Source: Alphaproteobacteria bacterium
GTDB taxonomy: Bacteria; Pseudomonadota; Alphaproteobacteria; ATCC43930; CGMCC-115725
DNA length: 9,075 nt
Reading direction: 5' to 3'
Assembly (NCBI GenBank): GCA_030037055.1
Contig: JASHRZ010000242.1
Coordinates: 1-9,075, forward strand
Every line of letters begins with the position of its first letter. The stretch's first letter is position 1. The notes under the pieces were generated by a model. The model had not been told where the DNA came from and did not search any database. It was given only the letters and a program-made list of their open reading frames with translations. Shown here piece by piece: positions 5,877-9,075 of this stretch. The translations under genes were made by a program, and so were the position numbers.

Positions 5877-6749
5877 TCACCATCGGAACTGCGCGATCGC
5901 CGCGTCGGGCCGGTGCCCGCTCGCGGCAATTGCGGCTTCGAGGCGGTCGAGATCGGGCGCGCTGCCTTGGGCGAGACCGAGCTCATCGGCATGGATGCCG
6001 CCCGTCACCAGGATGCTGTCGATGCCTGCGGCGTTGGCGCCGGCGATGTCGGTGCGCAGGCTGTCGCCCACGGCGAGGACGCGCCGCCGGTCGGCGATGG
6101 CGAGCGCCGCGAGGCAGGTGGCGTAGACCGAGGGATAGGGCTTGCCATGCCAGCGTACGCGGCCGCCCAGCGCCTCGTAGCGCTGCGCCACCGCGCCGGC
6201 GCAGATCGAGCGGCGTCCTTGGTGGACGACGACGAGATCGGGGTTGGCGCAGACCATCGGCAGTGCCCGCGCCAGCGCTTCATGCAGCAGCGGCTCGTAT
6301 TGCGCCACCGTCTCGTCCCACTCCGAAGGGCCGGTGTTGAGGATGAACTCCGCCTCCGCGATTGCGCCGACCCGCATCAGCCCTGCATCCTCAAGCATGT
6401 TGTCGTCGCGCGGCGGGCCGATGTGATAGCAACGCCGCCCAAGCGCCGCATAGAACGCGTCGGCCCGCCGCCGCAGATGCTGCCAGGTCTCCTCGCCGGA
6501 GGAATGGACATGGTCGTAGAGCCCGCGCGCTAAACCGATCTCGTTCATGCGCGCCTCGACGAGCTGGGCCCGGCGCGGCGCGTTCGACAGCACGGCGAGG
6601 CGCTTTCCCGCGGATTTGAGGGCGCTCAGCGCCGCGACGGCGCCGGGAAGGGGCGCGGCGCCGTCATGGAGCACACCCCAGAGATCGAGAATCAGGCCGT
6701 CATAATCGGCCGCGATCTCGCGCAGCCCCGTGAGCAGACGCAGGCTCAT
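5877..6749 (-). CDS. HAD superfamily class IIA hydrolase (TIGR01459-like)
   Basis: A 290-residue cytoplasmic phosphatase-like protein of the NagD-type (IIA) HAD group; it most resembles the TIGR01459 set of uncharacterised proteins. Motif I is D22-LWGVLHDG (nucleophile D22), motif II is LS55NAPRR, motif III is the lysine in WHGK203PYPSVY, and motif IV is GD229SLRTD234IAGA. The second acidic residue of the usual DxD motif I is tryptophan (W24). I believe that is normal for this subgroup, and it may mean altered chemistry. The cap lies between motifs II and III and includes HIGPPRDDN. It starts 15 bases after the pyrD stop and is almost certainly transcribed with pyrD. No clear ribosome binding site is present, suggesting coupling. 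The substrate is unknown. Confidence 0.88.
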   Translation of the reverse strand: MSLRLLTGLREIAADYDGLILDLWGVLHDGAAPLPGAVAALSALKSAGKRLAVLSNAPRRAQLVEARMNEIGLARGLYDHVHSSGEETWQHLRRRADAFYAALGRRCYHIGPPRDDNMLEDAGLMRVGAIAEAEFILNTGPSEWDETVAQYEPLLHEALARALPMVCANPDLVVVHQGRRSICAGAVAQRYEALGGRVRWHGKPYPSVYATCLAALAIADRRRVLAVGDSLRTDIAGANAAGIDSILVTGGIHADELGLAQGSAPDLDRLEAAIAASGHRPDAAIAQFRW

Positions 6750-6764
6750 CGGCGATCGCGGGCG

Positions 6765-7856
6765 CTAGCGGCCATGCGCCGGGGCGTGTGGCGATCGCGC
6801 GGCTGCGCCGATTGCCGCCGCCGGCGAGGCGAAGCCGTCGCGTGCGAGCAGCGCCGCGAGCTCGCGCTTGATGCGTCCCACCAGCCCCGGGCCGTGATAG
6901 ACCAGCGCGGTATAGAGCTGGATGAGGCTCGCCCCGGCGCGGATCTTGGCATAGGCGTCCTCGCCCGAGGCGACGCCGCCGACGCCGATGATCGGCAGCC
7001 TGCCCTGGGTCAGCCGGTACATCTCCGCGGTGAGCGCGGTCGAGGGTGCGAAAAGCGGCCTGCCGCTGAGCCCGCCGGGCTCATGCGCGTGCCGGCTGCG
7101 CAGGCTCGCCGGGCGCGCGACGGTGGTGTTGGCGACGACCAGCCCGTCAATGCCGGTGGCGAGCGCTGCCTGGGCGAGATCGCTGCGCTCCTCGGGCGTG
7201 AGATCGGGCGCGATCTTGAGCAGCAGCGGCGGCGGGCTGTCCGGCATCGCGGAAGCGCGCGCCGCCATCAGTCGCTCGACCAGCGCGGTCACCGCGCTCT
7301 TGCGCTGCAATGCGCGCAGCCCCGGCGTGTTGGGCGAGGAGACATTGACGACAAGGTAGTCGGCGAGCGGCGCCAGCGCGATGACGCCTTGGACGTAATC
7401 GGCGAAGTCGTCGGTCGTGTCGCGGTTCTTGCCGATATTGGCGCCGACGATGCCGCCCAGCTTGCGGCGCGCGGCAAGCCGCGCCGCGCCGGCGGCGAGG
7501 CCTTCATTGTTGAAGCCGAGCCGATTGATGATCGCCCTGTCCTCCTCGAGGCGAAAGAGCCGCGGCCTGGGATTGCCCGGCTGCGGACGCGGCGTCAGCG
7601 TGCCGCATTCCACGAAGCCGAAGCCGAAGCGCAGCATCGCGTCCGGCACCTCGGCGTTCTTGTCGAAGCCGGCGGCGAGGCCAATCGGATTCGCGAAGCG
7701 GCGCCCCCAGAGCGTAATGGCGAGGCTCGGCGGATCCGGGCGCGGCCGGCGCGGCGCAAGCCCGCTCTTGAGGGCGTGCAGCGTCAGGCGGTGCGCGGTC
7801 TCCGGCGGCAGGCGGCGCAGCAGCGGCAGCGCGAGATCGACCAGCACTGTCACCAC
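6765..7856 (-). CDS. pyrD: Dihydroorotate dehydrogenase (quinone), class 2
   Basis: Oxidises dihydroorotate to orotate in pyrimidine synthesis, with FMN as cofactor and membrane quinone as acceptor. At 363 codons it has class 2 length. The N-terminal segment (about 1-40, LALPLLRRLPPETAHRLTLH) is the usual membrane-associating helix pair. Motifs: NPIGLAAGFDKNAE, GFVECGTLTPRPQPGNPRPR, INRLGFNNEG, NIGKN, N171-VSSPN176TPGLR with catalytic base S174 (E. coli S175), KIAPDL, NTT, GGLSGRPL, IGVGGVASG and LIQLYTALVYHGP. The C-terminal tail (about 20 residues, Ala/Pro/His-rich) is extra. The GTG at 7856 abuts the TAG of the DUF952 gene. A second GTG follows at 7853, and GGAG (7863-7860) is 3 or 6 bases before them, so 7853 may be the true start. 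The overlap-like spacing indicates an operon. Confidence 0.97.
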   Translation of the reverse strand: MVTVLVDLALPLLRRLPPETAHRLTLHALKSGLAPRRPRPDPPSLAITLWGRRFANPIGLAAGFDKNAEVPDAMLRFGFGFVECGTLTPRPQPGNPRPRLFRLEEDRAIINRLGFNNEGLAAGAARLAARRKLGGIVGANIGKNRDTTDDFADYVQGVIALAPLADYLVVNVSSPNTPGLRALQRKSAVTALVERLMAARASAMPDSPPPLLLKIAPDLTPEERSDLAQAALATGIDGLVVANTTVARPASLRSRHAHEPGGLSGRPLFAPSTALTAEMYRLTQGRLPIIGVGGVASGEDAYAKIRAGASLIQLYTALVYHGPGLVGRIKRELAALLARDGFASPAAAIGAAARSPHAPAHGR

Positions 7857-8204
7857 CTACTCCAGCGCCGGGAAGACGTGGCGCCCGGCGGCGCCGAGCG
7901 GCAGCGGCTTGGTCCAGCGTACGCGATCGAGCGGCAGCGCGCCGTAAAGATGCGGAAACAGCGCGCCCTCGCGCGCAGGCTCCCATCTGAGCGCCGCGCT
8001 CAGCGCTGCGGGATCGACGGCGATCAGCACGAGATCGTCCTGCCCGGCGCGATGCCTCGCCGCCGAGCCCTCGATCTGCGCCGCGGTGGAGAAATGGATA
8101 AAGCCGTCCGCGGCGTCCTGCGACGATCCGCGATAGACGCCCGCCTGCTCGGCCGCCTGCCACTCCGCCCGCCGGCACATATGGTAGATCAGGCTTCCCG
8201 CCAT
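7857..8204 (-). CDS. DUF952 family protein
   Basis: A 115-residue soluble protein matching DUF952 over its full length. Seen are LIYHMCRRAEW at the N-terminus, DGFIHFSTAAQIEGSAARH (about 34-52), GQDDLVLIAVDPAAL, LRWEPAREGALFPHLYG and a C-terminal LPLGAAGRHVFPALE. The family has an ADP-ribosyltransferase-like fold as far as I recall, but its function is not established. The stop abuts the pyrD start with no gap, so translation is probably coupled. The ATG at 8204 fits the family's usual beginning; no strong ribosome binding site precedes it. It is the first gene of the leftward set with pyrD and the HAD hydrolase. Confidence 0.9.
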   Translation of the reverse strand: MAGSLIYHMCRRAEWQAAEQAGVYRGSSQDAADGFIHFSTAAQIEGSAARHRAGQDDLVLIAVDPAALSAALRWEPAREGALFPHLYGALPLDRVRWTKPLPLGAAGRHVFPALE

Positions 8205-8343
8205 GGGCCGACGCTAGCGCAGGGATGGCGAGCGCGACAAGAGCGGGCCCGACCACATCGCGGCAAATTCCTGGCGCCATCCGCCACGCGTCGGCGGCCG
8301 CAGGATTTCAGCGTTGTAACTTGCGCAGCCGGCCGTTTCGGCA
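8205..8343. other. Region upstream of the DUF952-pyrD operon
   Basis: 139 bases that should carry the promoter of the leftward operon. I see no convincing -35/-10 pair, operator or RNA gene. Confidence 0.3.
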
Positions 8344-8792
8344 ATGAATCGCGGACACGGCGGATCCCATGCGACAACCGCCCTCATTGCCATGCTCGCG
8401 CTGTGCGTTCGAGCGGCGCGTGGTGATCCGCCCGTCGCCGCCGCGATGGACCTCGAGATCTGTCGCTTGCCGGGATTGTCCTCGGAATATTCCGACCAGG
8501 AGATCGACATTCCCGCCGTTCGCGGCGGCGAGCGTCGCTGTCGGCCTCGACGCGGCGCCCTTTGCCGCCGCCGCTTTCCCGGTCGGCGTCATCACCGCCG
8601 CGCCGGTCGCCATTGCCGCCGAGGCGTTTTGCGTGCGCGCGCCGATCCGGCTCGCCGCCCCGGCCGAGGACGGCGAAGTCCGGAGCGGGTCGGCAGCATG
8701 GTCCTTCCCGCGGCAGCGGCGGCATCCGGGCCGCGCTGGCGGCGCAAGCGCTCGACGCGGTCTACGGTCTGTTGGAGAACGCGGGCGAATAG
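8344..8792 (+). pseudogene. Possible remains of a small exported protein, broken in three frames
   Basis: Coding-like sequence passes through all three forward frames in order. The first runs from ATG 8344 to about 8525. It has a basic start and a hydrophobic ATTALIAMLALCVRAARG stretch like a signal peptide, then MDLEICRLPGLSSEYSDQE. The second, about 8525-8690, reads AAASVAVGLDAAPFAAAAF then PVGVITAAPVAIAAEAF. The third, about 8715-8792, reads GGIRAALAAQALDAVYGLLE and ends NAGE-stop. In each part the GC-rich third positions match that frame. No family is recognised and no ribosome binding site is clear. In DNA this GC-rich any frame can look coding, so this may be non-coding. It lies between divergently read DUF952 and helicase genes. 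Confidence 0.3.
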
Positions 8793-8806
8793 CGGCTGCG
8801 ACGTGA

Positions 8807-8822
8807 CCTCCGCCGTCGGAGG
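8807..8822 (+). repeat. Hairpin before the helicase gene
   Basis: CCTCCG (8807-8812) and CGGAGG (8817-8822) form a perfect 6-pair stem with a CCGT loop. The right arm contains GGAGG, the only Shine-Dalgarno-like sequence near the helicase ATG at 8838, though 15 bases away. There is no U tract, so it is a weak terminator candidate. Pairing would hide the GGAGG. Confidence 0.4.
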
Positions 8823-8837
8823 GTCTATACCCGCTCC

Positions 8838-9075
8838 ATGCCCTCGCGCGCGACATCGCGCACTTCCGACCCGGCCGCGGTGCTGCCGGCGGTGCCGGCG
8901 CTGGTGGCGGGCATGAAGCAGGCGGCATGGCTCTCGTCCGACGGAGAGATCGAGCTTCTGGCTTTCGCCGACGCGGCGCGGCGCGCGCGCGATACTCCGC
9001 CCTTGCTCTGCCATGCCCGCGCCACGGCGCGGCGCATGGGCGTGCTGCCCTTCCCGGCGCTGGACCTGCTCGAGC
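8838..9075 (+). CDS. ATP-dependent DNA helicase (DinG/XPD-like), N-terminal fragment
   Basis: Only 79 codons are visible; the gene runs off the right edge. The reading PALVAGMKQAAWLSSDGEIE (about residues 20-39), then LLAFADAARRARDTPPLLCH, ARATARRMGV and FPALDLLE, matches the start of a family of alphaproteobacterial DinG-like ATP-dependent helicases as I recall them, in which DLLE is followed by LFAFV. The Walker motifs would lie beyond the window, so the enzymatic call rests on this N-terminal similarity alone. The start at ATG 8838 places the conserved PALVAGM near residue 20. GGAGG at 8818-8822 is 15 bases upstream and within a hairpin, so initiation may be weak or regulated. Such helicases unwind DNA in repair; that role is known of the family, not shown here. 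Confidence 0.6.
   Translation, partial: MPSRATSRTSDPAAVLPAVPALVAGMKQAAWLSSDGEIELLAFADAARRARDTPPLLCHARATARRMGVLPFPALDLLE

Noticed and set aside
6666..8426. 586-codon open frame on the forward strand
   Set aside because: It is antisense to pyrD, the DUF952 gene and the start of the HAD gene, and its translation is arginine- and alanine-rich without motifs.
8308..8928. 206-codon open frame on the reverse strand
   Set aside because: It overlaps the helicase start antisense, begins in Pro/Ala-rich sequence and shows no family resemblance or ribosome binding site.

Overview
The window looks like chromosomal DNA from a high-GC alphaproteobacterium, probably of the Hyphomicrobiales/Rhizobiales. The basis is the codon composition, the small conserved hypothetical at 5527-5871, the DUF952-pyrD-HAD-IIA gene order, and a helicase N-terminus of a type I recall from that class. 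No mobile element, CRISPR array, tRNA or rRNA could be supported.

Left module (1-4215): glycogen synthesis. A branching enzyme gene, glgB, reads leftward off the window edge, with 658 codons visible and its C-terminus missing. It is divergent from a complete glycogen synthase gene, glgA, which reads rightward. About 490 bases lie between them, with palindromes and, close to glgA, a perfect TTGAT-N4-ATCAA box of the FNR/FixK family placed just upstream of a TATAAT. This suggests that glycogen synthesis is tied to low oxygen. A small DUF2934 gene follows glgA with its own strong ribosome binding site, probably in the same transcript.

Junction (4216-4638): a well-placed ribosome binding site and ATG start what looks like a BON-domain protein, but the domain is spread over two or three frames, so it is called a pseudogene. 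The base composition rises at about this place. Hand counts of sampled 60-base lines give 229/360 GC to the left and 228/300 to the right.

Right part (4639-8204): an endonuclease/exonuclease/phosphatase-fold hydrolase and a conserved 114-residue hypothetical read rightward. They converge on a leftward set, DUF952 protein, pyrD (class 2 dihydroorotate dehydrogenase) and a HAD-IIA hydrolase, which are tightly spaced and probably form an operon.

Right edge (8205-9075): about 630 bases without an intact gene. They hold the possible remains of a short exported protein broken across three frames and a hairpin. The N-terminus of a DinG-like ATP-dependent helicase follows and runs off the window. 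The most useful observations are the FNR/FixK box at glgA, the decayed genes and the composition step. I see no clear sign of a wholly new system.
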